DNA of 64,000 nt, taken from Chinchilla lanigera. Lineage: Eukaryota; Chordata; Mammalia; Rodentia; Chinchillidae. Below the pieces are notes generated by a model. The model was not told where the DNA came from. It saw only the letters and a program-made list of their open reading frames with translations, and ran no database searches. The stretch is taken from contig NW_004955477.1 of assembly GCF_000276665.1 (NCBI RefSeq), forward strand, positions 2,161,632-2,225,631. The letters run 5' to 3'. Positions 32,966 to 44,729 of this stretch are shown here, one piece after another. Every line of letters begins with the position of its first letter. The stretch's first letter is position 1. The translations under genes and the position numbers were made by a program.

Positions 32966-34035
32966 AGCCACCATGGGACTCTGTGTACACACCAGCCAAC
33001 AGAATGAAACCCTCAGCTGTCCTGAGCGTGAGGCAATTCACATCCTGCTGCCAAGTGCTGCCACCAAATCACTCTAAATTGGGCAATTAGCAGAGTGGTT
33101 TGTGAAATGAGGAACAGGATATGCTCTGACCCCTTGAACTTGTTCCTCACTGAACTCTCTAGTTTCAGCAGAGCTTCAATTTTAAAAAGCATGTGGGGGT
33201 GGAAGGAGACAGGCCCTTCACCATTGGTTTTGGACAATGGTGATTTCTTGGAGTACCATTCCTACCTGAACGATGGAGGCCTCAAAACCTCATGCCAATA
33301 GCACAGGGACAAGGTGAACTGTAAACTGGGAAGAGCAGGTCAAGCATGTACCGGAGAAGGTTGGCATTCTCAACATGGAAGAGTGTTTACGAGATGCTTA
33401 CCTAGGGGACATGTGCACAGAGTTTCTTAGTAGGTGATTCACGAAGAACAGACACAGATGATTGTAAAGCGCAGGGGATGGTGTTCGGTCTCTCGCTTGT
33501 TGAATAACATTTATGGGAGGACTTTGGCTCTGGCTGAGCTCCTGCACTAAGCCCCAACAGACCAGACCAAAAGGGAGTCACTCATGCTGAAATTCCACCT
33601 CACCAAACTGAAACTAGCCTGGTTCTGTGACCTTCTGGGAAATCAGGACAGAAATGACAGCTAGATCTCAGAACAGGCCAGTCTCAGAGAGCACGATAAG
33701 GAAGTCCCCTGTGTCTTAACCCATAGAGAAAGAAACTTTGAAACAACCAATCTGCTGTTTAATTCCTCCTTCTGCTTCCTTCAGCCCATTTCTGCCTCTC
33801 AAGCCCATCTCTTCTGCTCGGTTCCTTAACCATCTGCTATAAGGTGCATGCTGCTGTTTTCATGAATCACTAATAAAGACGTTAGGTCTTTAAACAAATT
33901 TGTTGAATCCTTTTAACTCTAGTAAACATGAAGCAAATAAAAAAGCTAAGATGTTATTTTTCTCCAATATATAAGCAAAGATAATGCCCTGAACATGAGA
34001 GGAATCAAAGAAGTGAGTTTTTCCTACAATCACGC
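32966..34035. other. Unique sequence, nothing recognised
   Basis: No gene or repeat recognised. Confidence 0.5.
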
Positions 34036-34310
34036 TGGGGTTTAAGCTGGTGCAATTTTTCTGAAAGACCATCTGGCCATGTGTGGAAGAGGCCTCTATT
34101 AAGATGTGGGTACATTTGACCCAGAAGTTAATTTAACACTTTATCCCAAAGAAAGTCATCACGATGAAGGCAGATCTGAATACACAAAGATATTTATTGT
34201 GTTGTCACTTATAACATTCGATAATCTGGAAAAAATACCCTAAATGTCCAATAAGAAATTGCTACTCCTGAAAATAGAGTAAATCCATATAGGAAAGGAT
34301 ATAATGGTGC
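34036..34310 (+). mobile_element. LINE-1 3'-end fragment
   Basis: TTTTTCTGAAAGACCATCTG, TACATTTGACCCAGAAGTTA, TTATCCCAAAGAAAGTCATC, TAAATGTCCAATAAGAAATTG and AATCCATATAGGAAAGGATA follow the order of an old L1 3' part (TTTGACCCAGCAATTCC, ATCCTAAGGAAATAATC, CTAAATGTCCAACAATAGG, ATCCATACAATGGAATA). Confidence 0.65.
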
Positions 34311-35735
34311 TATCAGAAATTCCATGGCTGCAAAATCCTTGTCTCCAACCTAATATTTTCCCCCAAGGGGAGGCCATCTCTCCAACTTGCTGGAAAAGCG
34401 CCTCGTCTCCCCATGGCTGGGAAGGCCTGGAGAGGTAGCTGTGGCTGACACCTACAAAACCATTCAAGGCATCATGGAGTGCAGGGCTAGGAAGAAGAGC
34501 AGAGAAAGTGGCCCAGAATATTCCGCTGACATGCAATTCAAAGCCACATGTTTTCAAATATGCAGCTAATTAAATAATTCCATCATGTCCTTGCATATTT
34601 CATCCTTGTTTATGCCATCATCAACTCCACCCTGCCACTTTGAAGAAGGCTTGTAGCTCATATGAGGAATGGTGCAAAGAGAAGCCAGAAGCCCTGAATT
34701 TCTGATACCTATCAGCTGTGGGACCTGGGACCACTCCCAATGCCAGACCCTCTGAGATAATCCCTCACTCGAGGCCTGGCCTTCTCGGGTGTTCAACCAA
34801 GTAGCTGACATTGCTCGTGGCTGGTTTTCCCCTCTGCAGTTTTTCCCAGAAGCCATGCAATGACTTCTCTGGGCATCCACAACATTCAGCAGCAATAGCA
34901 CCCTAGACAACTAGGGGAGAGAAATTTTTAAAGCCCAAATATTGCCTGAAAAAAAGAAGGAAAAACACCTGTCAACCATTCTTACCACTTACTTCTCAAC
35001 TATTCTTAGTAAGGCCCAGAAAGAAAGCCTTGACGACATAGCAGTACAGGTAACCTGCCAAATCACTGCCCTTCTGACAAAGTGGGAAGGCCTTGCCCAC
35101 CAACCAGGAAATTAAAGCCTAGGCCACTATTCCTCCAGCTTGTGGGTCTCCCTGCTCTTAGAAAGTCCTAAGCTCTTGCACACCATGCCACATAGTAGTA
35201 GGAGCTGCTGGTGCTTCACTCAGGTTCCTCTACCTGTCCGTGCAGCCAGCCCCAGGAGCTTTGAGGGCTGGCTGATGACTATTTATAGCCTTTCCCAGTT
35301 CCTGAGAGCTGAGACATTGCTGGAAGGTCATGCTTCCTTAGGGCCAAAGCCAGTGTTGAATGGACTCCACAAAGGACATAATAGACTGGCCCCCTGCCTC
35401 AGAGTGACTCCAACACTGTGGTACAACTCCAGCCCCAGAGCTCTTTGAGGGACCAAGTAGACAAGTCTGCACATCCTTGTTTAGCTCCTTGCCTGAGCTG
35501 CCATCTGACTCCCTGCATCTTCTCTGAAAGCTTTTGCAGTAATCTATGTATACAGGCATCTCAGGCTACAGAGGCCAGAGAATCGCCTCTAAGACCCCTC
35601 CCTGCAAAATCTTGAACACTTTCGCTGAACATTGTAAAGTACTATGAACAGAAACCCCTGGTCCATTCTTAGGGTCTCTGTTCCCTGAGTATTGAAGCCC
35701 AGGTAATAGGAGCAGGGCAGAAGACTTGGAGGCCC
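34311..35735. other. Unique sequence, nothing recognised
   Basis: No supported gene. Open frames near 34.6-34.9 and 35.1-35.4 kb have no recognisable domain. Confidence 0.5.
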
Positions 35736-35913
35736 TCTAACTCAGTATTTCCTGGAACATGTTCCAGAGGACACTAATCTCAGGCCAGATAGGAAAACAA
35801 AAGGTATCCTGTTGGCAAATAAACTTCAAGAATTCTGGTTTAAAAGTTAAATAAGTTTCTTGACTGAAGAAGTATTAATAGTATTTATTATTCCAATAGG
35901 TCCTAGGACCCCA
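35736..35913. other. Possible ancient DNA-transposon flank
   Basis: TATTTCCTGGAACATGTTCCAG on the left of MER20 and GAATTCTGTAGGACACAGTTTGG on its right (36180-36205) look like the two ends of an older element into which MER20 inserted. I cannot name it. Confidence 0.3.
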
Positions 35914-36133
35914 CATGGTGTCTCAACCTCAGCACTGGTGGCATTGAGGACTTTGGACAATTCTTCATGGTAGGGGCTGTCATGGGCACTGCAGGATTGC
36001 AGAATATCAGCAGCACCCCAGGCCTCTACCCACTAAGTGTCAGTTGCACTTCCCTCCCATGATAGCTAAAAACTGCCTCCAGACATTACCAAATGTCCCC
36101 AGGGACCAAAATTAACCAAGTTGAGACTCACTG
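35914..36133 (-). mobile_element. MER20 (hAT-Charlie) element
   Basis: On the minus strand it starts CAGTGAGTCTCAACTTGG and continues TCCCTGGGGACATTTGG, AATGTCTGGAGGCAGTTTT, GTGGGTAGAGGCCTGGGG and CTGCAATCCTGCAGTG, ending CTGAGGTTGAGACACCATG. This is MER20 nearly end to end. MER20 copies are known to have been recruited as endometrial enhancers in placental mammals. Nothing here shows that this copy is active. Confidence 0.85.
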
Positions 36134-38265
36134 CCCCAATAGTTTTGTGTAACATCCATTATTGTCTCTTGAAATAAGAATTCTGTAGGACACAGTTTGG
36201 AAAAGATTGACGGAAATGTCCATTATACCGAAGAGCAATGGAGGGCCATGAAAGACAGGACAAGGTCTACACACAAAACCAACACTGTCAGTAGCAAAAC
36301 TCAAAGTCCAATCCACTTCTCCAGACCCAGGTCCTCAGAGAAATGGAGCTTTCTGAGGGCCCAGCAGAGTGGCCCAGAACAAAGAAGCACCCCATCTAAA
36401 GTGAGAATTGACCCAATATGAGCAAGACCCCTATTCAGTTAAGACTCTCCTGTTTCCCCAAGGATCTGATCCTTTTACTGTGTTCCAGGAATGAGGAGGC
36501 TCTTTCTGATGAATCCCTTCCATGGTTAGGGAGGATTCACAGTGAGGGTGCTGGGATTCAGAAAACAGTACTCCAAAGACTAGTATCTTGGCATCATGAG
36601 AGGCCATTGAACTTCCCTCAAGACCAAGGTCACTCTGACATTCCCTGTCCCTCTCCTAGGATATGGAGCAACTTTCTGCAAAGATTCCCGATCCACCCAC
36701 CCCAGTCCTTCAAAAGAGGAACACAATTGCCTCCAGTCTTTTGGCTAAATGTCTCTAACAAAGAAGATAAACTCAGCACACAAAGAAATGCGATGTCTGT
36801 CAACACACATGGGCAGACTGTCACACACCTTTGTTCTCTACTTCATTCTCACAGAAAATCATTTATAATCCATTGTCTGTTCTGTGGCCCTAGCCTTGCA
36901 CATTCATGTATGTTCTCCAAGCCCATAAATCTCCCCTAAAAATCATGTGCTGCTCCCCATTCTTGCCCTCCCCCACAGAAAAAGGTGTGCTTGAGTTTCT
37001 GAGATATGTTAGGCTAGTGGGTGATCATATTCTTGTGTATTCTCCCAAAGCATATACGAAATGTACACATCTTTATGCCTATTTAATCTTTTTTTGTTAG
37101 TTTATTCTAGAAAATCATCAGAGGGCAAAGGAGAAATAACTCTTCACCTTACAAGATCTTCCTGATGAATAGCTTCCTATAGTTACAGAGGAATCACAGT
37201 AAGAAAAGGAGAGAGAGAGCCCATAGGAATGGCCAGGGACCTAGGGAGAGCAATGAGGCTTCTCAGAGCTGACTGGGAGATCGACTCTTCCGTCCAGGCC
37301 TATTTGTTCTTAATCTCTGCATGGGACATCACCACCATGCCAAGCCGTAAGCACACACCTGCAGTTCTGCACTGCAGCACAGAACAGCATCCCACAAGTT
37401 TTCAATTACAAGAAAGCCTTAACTCAAATCCCAGGAGCGGAAAACTCATTAATTTATTCAACCCAGACTCTCTTGCTTCTTTCCTAGATTTTGAAAATTG
37501 TCATGTGTTTCTGCCCATCCTCCCCGCCCAGGACTGTTCTTTTCCAAAACAGTAGGGTTTTCCTCAACTTACCTTGGAAATTAAGTCCCAGGAAAAGCAG
37601 TGTCTAATTCATTTTGCATGCTAAATTATTACGATCGAAAAGCAAAATTTCTACTGTGCAGCTTTAAAAACATCTGTGTTTTTCTTTTGACTTTTGGGGA
37701 TAATTATCCCAGCTCATATTGTGATTGCTAATTACCAAGCTAAACTAACCTGCTGAAGGGCTGGCGGAGGGAGGTTTTTTTCTGAAGCATTTTCCCCAGA
37801 GCATGAAATCATCTGAAAATGGAAACAGAAAACACCAGCCCAGGCTTCTCTCCCACCTGCTCTTGGCTGGTCTCCTGCAGGGCCTGCAGGAGCCTCAAGG
37901 TGTAGTTTCTGAATCCCAGCCAAGGAAAGGGGTGGGGAGGGGAAGTTTGAAGTTTTGGGGACCTAATTTAACCAACGTATTGGATGTAGATATCTTTCCG
38001 TGAACAAATAATTGATCTTACTCAGAAGTCTTTTTTTTTTTGTGCCAAGACTAGATGCAACCAGGATTCCAGAAATTCAACAAACTATATTTTGTGGTGA
38101 AGTAAGAACCCAATGTTATTCTTAAATAATCCAATTATATTTAATAAATAATCCAATTATTGTGTTAAAATTTTTATTCAAAACCAGACATAAAGAGAGT
38201 TAAAAGATAAATATGTAGTGAACCCTCTTGAACCAGAATTAAAATTTTCTTTGCTAAAAGCATGA
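36134..38265. other. Unique sequence with a motif-rich block at 37.6-37.76 kb
   Basis: A 173-codon plus-strand frame (36418-36939) has no recognisable domain. The block at 37600-37760 is AT-rich but complex, with a perfect palindrome GGGATAATTATCCC (37697-37710) and CTAATTACC just after it. See findings. Confidence 0.45.
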
Positions 38266-38730
38266 AACAAAACAAGAACAGTCATCATTTTGTGAGGCCG
38301 CACCACACTGCAGGGACTGGGGACACAATGGCGGCATGGTAGGCACAGCCTCTGCCCTTGCGGAGCAGAGAGGGGACTACTCCTGAGAGGTAAGCAGGTG
38401 ATTGATTCTGAGCCAGGCCTGGTGCGTGCTGGTGGGTCGGCAGGGCTCTGTGAAGCTGGGAGGGGCTTCCTGTTCTCCAGCAGAGCCAGCTGGGGTGAGG
38501 ATGACTAAGTGGGACTCTGAGGGATGAATCAGAGCTAGCCCAGAGGGAGAGAAAGAGGAGAATGGAAAGATTACTACACACAGCAAGAAGAGCACATGGG
38601 GCCTGCCTGAGGTGACAGTCAGGGGCAGCAAAGAGCTGAGCAGGGCCCAGACCATCAAGGCATTGGCCACTGTCCCACAGAACAGTACTTGGGAGCCAGT
38701 AAAGGCTCTAGGCAGAAGCATGACCAACTT
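38266..38730 (+). repeat. Possible L2 fragments
   Basis: GGACTGGGGACACAATGGCG and CCTCTGCCCTTGCGGAGCAG (38317-38366), then CAGTAAAGGCTCTAGGCAGA and AGCATGACCAACTTGTGGTC (38697-38735), resemble successive L2 phrases. Diverged and low confidence. Confidence 0.35.
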
Positions 38731-40614
38731 GTGGTCCCTTGACATCAATGTGTTCTCCTTCATGGACTTGAACATAGACCTCTTATTCAAGCATGGTGAC
38801 CCAAGACTTCCCACTGGGCAATTCGGGCACAAGAAAGACTGAGTGCTAGAATGGATATATAGGTCAAACACACAGACTGGAGATGGAGGGAGGGAAGCTG
38901 TGTCCTGAGGGCCAGAGCTTCTGTGTACCTCTGGAGGATGCATTTCCTCGAGTCTGGAAAAGGCCACTTACCCTAGAATCATGGACAGCAATAATGACAC
39001 TATGAACCATGATCAGTTCCACAGCCTCAACGGGCCGTGCTCCGTGTCACAAATGTGACAGCAGAGAACTAAAACCATGAGTGCTTCTGAGTGTCCGTTC
39101 TTTCCCAAAGGAGGAAAGGGATCTATTGGTCGAGGAGCTCAAAAGTCAAACATTTGGAGGACATGGCAGTGGGAAAAACAAAGAGAGAGTAAGGTGGCTG
39201 CATTCAGCGGGAAGCAGGTGGGAAGGAAGGAAGCAGCCTTATGCAGGGGGCTAGTGGAGAGCTAGGAGCCAGAGACGGGGGACTTTCTCCTGAAGAGAAA
39301 TGCGCAAGTAGGAGTTAGGAGTACTCTGTGTCCTATTGTGTTTACTTTCTCTGTGTTTCCCCGAGAAATCCTTGCAAACATCTCCCTCCACACTTCCGCC
39401 ATCTCACTGGTGTTCTTATGTTTTCCACAGACCTGCATGTCAAGAAAGCCCAGGTATATTGAAGGTGCACGCATACTCCTTATTTGGTCCTCATAATAAG
39501 CCTGTGAAATCATCAAACGAAAAGTAGCTGGAAGCCACCATCTCTAGTGGCTCAAAGAGTTCCTGAGACCTGCTTGCTTGCTCCAAGGGGCAAGGAGGGC
39601 CATTAACACCAAAACAGCTGATAGTCTCTGACATTCAAAGCTGAAGGCTGTTGACACTAAACAGGCTACACTGTGCCAATTCATGGCTTTTTATGAATGG
39701 AGCAAAACTTCCAGCTGATAGGCAACATCTTGGAAACCTCCTCTAGGAGTGCCAGAGGTAGCACCCTGTCCCACACTTGCCATTCCCACCCTCCTATAGG
39801 TAGGAGCACAGGAGACCGAGCCCTCACAAGGTCTCTCAGCACAAACCATAGGAAATGGCAGAGGCGGGCAGTAAAGACAACAATGAGGGGTGGACAGTCT
39901 CATCCGTGCCATCCTTGAGCCAGGCCAACAGCACAGGTGTTGTTTCAGTCACCCTGAGCTCAGCATCAGGCATGGTTTCCCCAGAGAGGGGGTCCCTTTC
40001 TGGTCAGGGGTGGAACCACATTGAAGCCTAGTTCAGCCCCTGCTCTGTCCACACACTCTGAGTCCCTCATACCCACAGAGAGCTCAGAGCATGACCTCAG
40101 TTTACCTCAGTGCTGTTGGGGTCTACCCAGGCTCACCAGTCCCGTGGAGGGCCTGCCAGTGAGTAGAGTGAGGGCAGAGAGGGGCAGCAGGACTCTCCCC
40201 TTGTGGTTAGAAGGAGCAGGGAGCAGCATTCATTGCCCTTCCCCTGAGGGTTATGGGTATTCTCTCCTCCCAGTTGAAAGCAGGATTACTGTCTCCATCT
40301 GCAGCTCCAGGCATTGGAGTAATCTGCCTGCAGTCTCCCAGCAGGGACTGGCAGTGTCAGGACGCAACTCCAAAGTCATTCTCTTGCCACCACCTCCTTC
40401 TCAGTTCAAAACAGATAATATAGGTGCCCTGCCGGGAGGACTGTGCTAAGTGCCACCGCGATGCAGAGGAATTGGGTCAGCTGGTAGGAGGTGGCATTGG
40501 TAAAAGGAGGAGAATCTTATTAGCTGCACACACAAGAGGGGAGTGGGCATCCAGGGCAGAGGGCAGAGCCTGGGGCCTGCTAGAGCAGCTGGGCAGCCTG
40601 AGTAAGGTGGGATC
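38731..40614. other. Unique sequence, nothing recognised
   Basis: A 196-codon minus-strand frame (38377-38967) has no start context or domain I can recognise. A MIR-like phrase occurs near 39480. No gene is called. Confidence 0.45.
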
Positions 40615-40760
40615 CAGGGGTAGAATATAGGTTTTTTGGTTTTTTTTTTTTGGTTTTAGTTTTTCTCCGGTACCGGGAACCGAACTCACGACCTTGCGCT
40701 TGCCAGGCAGGGGCTTTGCAGCTGAGCTAAATCCCCAGCCCCTCAGGGGTAGAATATAGG
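40615..40760 (-). mobile_element. Recent ID-type SINE with perfect 17-bp target-site duplication
   Basis: The body (40632-40743) on the minus strand starts GGGGCTGGGGATTTAGCTCAG, close to the ID master sequence. It continues GGCAAGCGCAAGGTCGTGAG, TTCGGTTCCCGGTACCGGAG, and an A-rich tail broken by C (AAAACTAAAACC then an A run). The 17-base flank CAGGGGTAGAATATAGG is identical at 40615-40631 and 40744-40760. It shares the GGTACCGG end with the SINE at 5.6 kb but is less mutated. A-box TAGCTCAG and B-box GGTCGTGAGTTCGG look intact. Confidence 0.92.
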
Positions 40761-40916
40761 GATGGGACCAGTGCAGGTGCCCAGACCATGGAAAGTGGGA
40801 AGTCAGGAAGGGCAGGAGCCACAGGCCTGCGAACAGCTGTGTGGAAGGCAATTCAACGGGGTAGCCATGGCTGGGGCTCAATGGAGAGGGCTGGGCAGTG
40901 CTATGGGAAGTGTTTA

Positions 40917-41105
40917 CAGACACACACACACATGCACATACATATATACATACTTGCACACGTACATACACATGCGTATGTGCACAGTCACATAATCACA
41001 TGCATATGTACATTCATGGGCACATACCCACTCACATCATACATACGCACAGACATGCACACATCCGCACTCACTCTCACATACGCATGTACACCCACAC
41101 ACAGG
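40917..41105 (+). repeat. CA/CATA-rich tract
   Basis: Imperfect ACACAC, CACATG and ACATAC units run for about 190 bp. The frames that read through it encode His/Thr/Tyr-rich low-complexity peptides. Confidence 0.9.
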
Positions 41106-44100
41106 CCAGGGGCGCTTTCTCCCCTGAACACAGAAGGAGCCCTTTTAGGGCTCAAAACCACCACCCAGCCAGAGGCAGCTCCAGGCACAGCCAGGCCAGC
41201 CCCTGTCTGGAAGGCCATCGATAGAGCATCAGTGCCTGCAGAGTGTAGCACACTAACATCCGTGTGGTCACCTGGCTGTGACCAGCATCTGCCTCTTTCC
41301 TTCTCTCTTCTCCTATTAAGTTTTAATTTCCAAAGAGCTAGTTACTCCCCTGTTTGCAGGGTTGGGCAGAGTAGGTCAACTGGTCAGCAGTGGGGACAAG
41401 TGTGAGTGTCCCTGTCCCTGCTCAGGCACAGCCCTCGGAGATTCTTCATGTCTCCCCTAGGGTAGACAGGGCACCCGGGAGGCCAGTGGCTCAGGCCCAG
41501 CCTGGCTCCCTTACCCAGCTATGTCACCACTGCCCTAGTTTCCTCTCTTTCTCAAACTTGGGCTTCTGCATTTCACCAGCCTTCCCTTCCCTTGGTACAT
41601 ACCTCCTGTGTTTTCCTGTAGAACTTTTGCTACAGGGTAAAACCCTGATGTCCAACTGTGCAATTTAAACCTTGAAGCTGGAGTCAATATTTGGTCACAA
41701 TTTTATGTCTGTATAGGAAGGAAAAAGACAGAGGCTGGGTTTAACCCATTGGATGGGTTTGCAGATGCCCAATGGAGCAGCGAAGGATTAGATTCAAGCT
41801 CCTTTACTACAAAGTTCAGCCTTAGGGAAGCCACCCACATGTGCTCTAACAGAAGCAAGAGCGACCCATTTTACAACCAAGGAAACTGCGTTTAAAGAGA
41901 TGAAGCAGAGCCTCAGCAATGCAGAAGACCTGCTGGGCTCAGCGCCAGCCTGTCTGCCCACCCTTCACTTGCCTGGCCCCCAGGGTATTTCCTTTTCTGG
42001 GCAGAAGCGCTGGCCTTTTAACCTAAGATTCTTTCCTGCCTTGGACTTCTTGTCCTCTGTCCTTGATGGCCAAAAGTGCACATTCCCATCAGCCCTGGTC
42101 AGTCACACACTTCCGGGATGAGATAAGAGCCCTAGTGTGACCCACAAGTAGCACAGTGACAATCAGGGCACCCAGGAACAAACGGGTGAGAGGCTTAAAT
42201 CTTCTAATTATTAAGAGCTGGAATTTCCTGAGTGACTCCAAGAGTGCTTCGAGCACTTGGGGTGCATGCAATCCCTACTGGCCCACCAGGTGGGGGCTAA
42301 AAGTGAGGCCACTACCACAGCCATAGCCTGGCATCCCCAACCCAAAAGAGCTAGCGAGGAACCACCTGAAGGTGACTAAGGCTCAGTCAAGGCCTGGACC
42401 ACCCCAGTTTACCTCCTAGAGCCAATGTGTCCAGCTTGCCCTCCAGGCTACTTGGGGAGCACAAAGGAAGGGCTGCACAACTGAGTCACTCAAACTCTGC
42501 AGTTGAGACCATTTTTGTCAAATGCTGGGGAAGCCACATTCTCTTTTCAACCCAAAAAAATTACAGGCCTCTTATGACATTACAGTTGTGAACGTTGTTT
42601 CTAAAAATAAACCTCGGCTTCCGTTTATGGCTCACATATTATATGTCTCAGTGGCGCCCAGGCTGTTTTACATACGAGCCCGTGAGGGAGGGCTTGCCTG
42701 GGTGTCACCCTCCCCAGAGAGAACAGTGAACCTACATGAACGTCCCAAAGGTCTGAAGTAGGTCTGCAGCAGCAGAGGGGGTCAGGAAACATGCCTGCAG
42801 ATGCTGTGGGCTGCACAGGCAGGGGCTATCCACATTCTATGGAGACCACCATGTCGGAGCTTTCCTCACTGGAGTGGGGTCACTGACCTATATGGTCGAC
42901 ATGGACAGGGCTAAGGTCTTTCCTGAAAATGCCCAAAGGACATCCTTAACCAAATCCTTGCAAGCCAGCAAAAACTTAGTTAACAATATCAATATTAGTA
43001 ATAGTACTGAAGAAAGAAGCATTGTTTAGTATGTGATTCAAGCAGGATATCATTATTATATACCAGTACAGTTTGTGTTATTTAATTTAGTACTTACAAC
43101 TGCCAGGCTCATCCGCAATCCCTGGGTCACAGGTGAGGCAGATGACAATGAGGTAAGTGGTCCCATTGTGGTACAGAGCATGAAGTAGAGCTAGCAAGGC
43201 CAAGGGACTCCAATGGCCACGTGTGACCACCGTGACAGACAGGAACACGATGCTGTGTTTCTCCCCACCAGTCCCAGTGTAGCAAGCCTCAGGCACTGGC
43301 ATCTAGTGCTGCTCTGCACCTCTGTCCCATGCTTCTCGTGTTAGGGAAGGAATTTCCTGGCATCATGGCTTTTACACAAACTGCAAGAAATTCTCAGTAT
43401 CTGCAATTAGACTTTCCCTGAGGCCAAGGTTCTCAGCACTTCTGTTGAGCTGGTTCTGTTATTCTGACTTCTGCAGAGAATCGTGTGAGGCTGAGGGCTG
43501 GGTAGAGCCATGGTCCTTGTTTCTTCCAGGAGGGGTTGCACTCCAGTTCTCCTCAGCTCTCCTGGAGCTACCCTATTGTTACCCCTCTAAATTTCACACA
43601 AGACATGGCAAATTCCATATAAAGTTATTCGCTGCACTGACTGAGGCGTCACACAGCCACTGCTGGAATTACCTAAAACCCCCTGCCTCCCTGAGGTTTG
43701 TATACATGGCAGATAGGAAACACCTTAGCTTATCAGGTGCTCATCTTCTATTTGAGGAATAGGTCTGAAACCTTCTAAAGCCACCTCTAGCCCTTGGTGA
43801 AAGACGTTTCAGCTGGCAGTTTCTGGCAAGCTAAGATACCCACCCAGAAGTAAAGTCTGAATTGCAACCTCTCAGATGGAAACTCTGTTGGGGACACATT
43901 ATGGAAATAAAGCACACCTTTACATGGGCCTGGGAGGTAACTCAATAGCCATGAAATGTTCTCTTTTCCAGGAGAAAACACAATTAGGCAGGTTTTGATT
44001 ACATATGAAATTCTGAAATGGTTCTGCAATCCCCCACCCCTTTAAATACATAAGCAAATGAGTTTTCTGTACACCTGGCAGCAGAGCCAGAATCCACAGA

Positions 44101-44618
44101 ATCTTAACGTGGTCTAATCTCATGAAGGTCAGGCCGAGAGGGGCCAGGGGAATTGGGATTCCAATGGTGTCTACTGGGTGCTTTCCAAATTTCAATCTGG
44201 AAAGAGCTGACCTTGAACTGCCTTCAGGAATAAGAAAGCACCCAAATCAGGAGAAACTGCCAGTCTTTGAATGGCTTTATTTCCATGAAAAAGGCTGTTC
44301 GGGCATCTGAATTAGAGAATAGGATGGATATGGCAATTGATAGGCCAGCCTTCAAATCTGTCTGCTTTTCTTTGTCCAGGGTCCACTCCCACAAGGGCGT
44401 CCACCTATTGATAGCTTCAGCCATCCCTCCCCCAAGAAGCAACTCACATGCCACACAGACAATTGCACAGCTTTGAGTTTGTACAACTGACATCTGTACT
44501 TCACCCCACCCAACTTCTAGGGAACATTGAGGGATGCCCAATTTGGAGAGGAGAAAACTCAAGTGCACACAAAACAATAGTTTGATCTGTTAGATGCCTA
44601 GCTTACTAGAGCACATGG
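41106..44618. other. Long unique stretch, nothing recognised
   Basis: About 3.5 kb without recognisable genes or repeats. A 205-codon frame (40788-41405) starts in the CA tract and is not a gene. A motif-rich block near 42530-42680 holds a MEF2-like CTAAAAATAAA. A GTAAGT donor-like site on the minus strand near 43095 ends a 71-codon frame without other exon evidence. Confidence 0.45.
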
Positions 44619-44729
44619 AAAGGATTTTTTTTTTTTTTTTTTTGCCATGCTGAGTACTGAACCCAGGGCCTCGTGCATGCTAGACAAATGCTCTAACACT
44701 GAGCTATATCCCCAGCCCCAAAAGGAATC
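44619..44729 (-). mobile_element. ID-type SINE, second subfamily
   Basis: On the minus strand the body starts GGGGCTGGGGATATAGCTCAG, continues CATGCACGAGGCCCTGGGTT and CAGTACTCAGCATGGC, and ends in a long A run (44625-44642 as T on the plus strand). Short flanks AAAGGAT and AAAGGAAT suggest a target-site duplication. The CCTGGGTTCAGTACTCAG segment differs from the GGTACCGG-type copies, so two ID subfamilies coexist in this window. Confidence 0.85.

Noticed and set aside
36418..36939. 173-codon plus-strand open frame
   Set aside because: No recognisable domain and no flanking splice or promoter signals.
38377..38967. 196-codon minus-strand open frame
   Set aside because: It has a hydrophobic stretch but no domain I recognise and overlaps L2-like repeat text. 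It is more likely chance.
40632..40743. tRNA-like sequence with A and B boxes
   Set aside because: It is an ID SINE with an A-rich tail and a target-site duplication, and it lacks a foldable acceptor stem. It is not a tRNA gene.
40788..41405. 205-codon plus-strand open frame
   Set aside because: Much of it is translated CA/CATA repeat, and the rest is unrecognised.
43087..43302. 71-codon minus-strand frame ending at a GTAAGT donor-like site
   Set aside because: There is no acceptor pairing, no domain and no second exon. The sequence partly resembles old repeat text.
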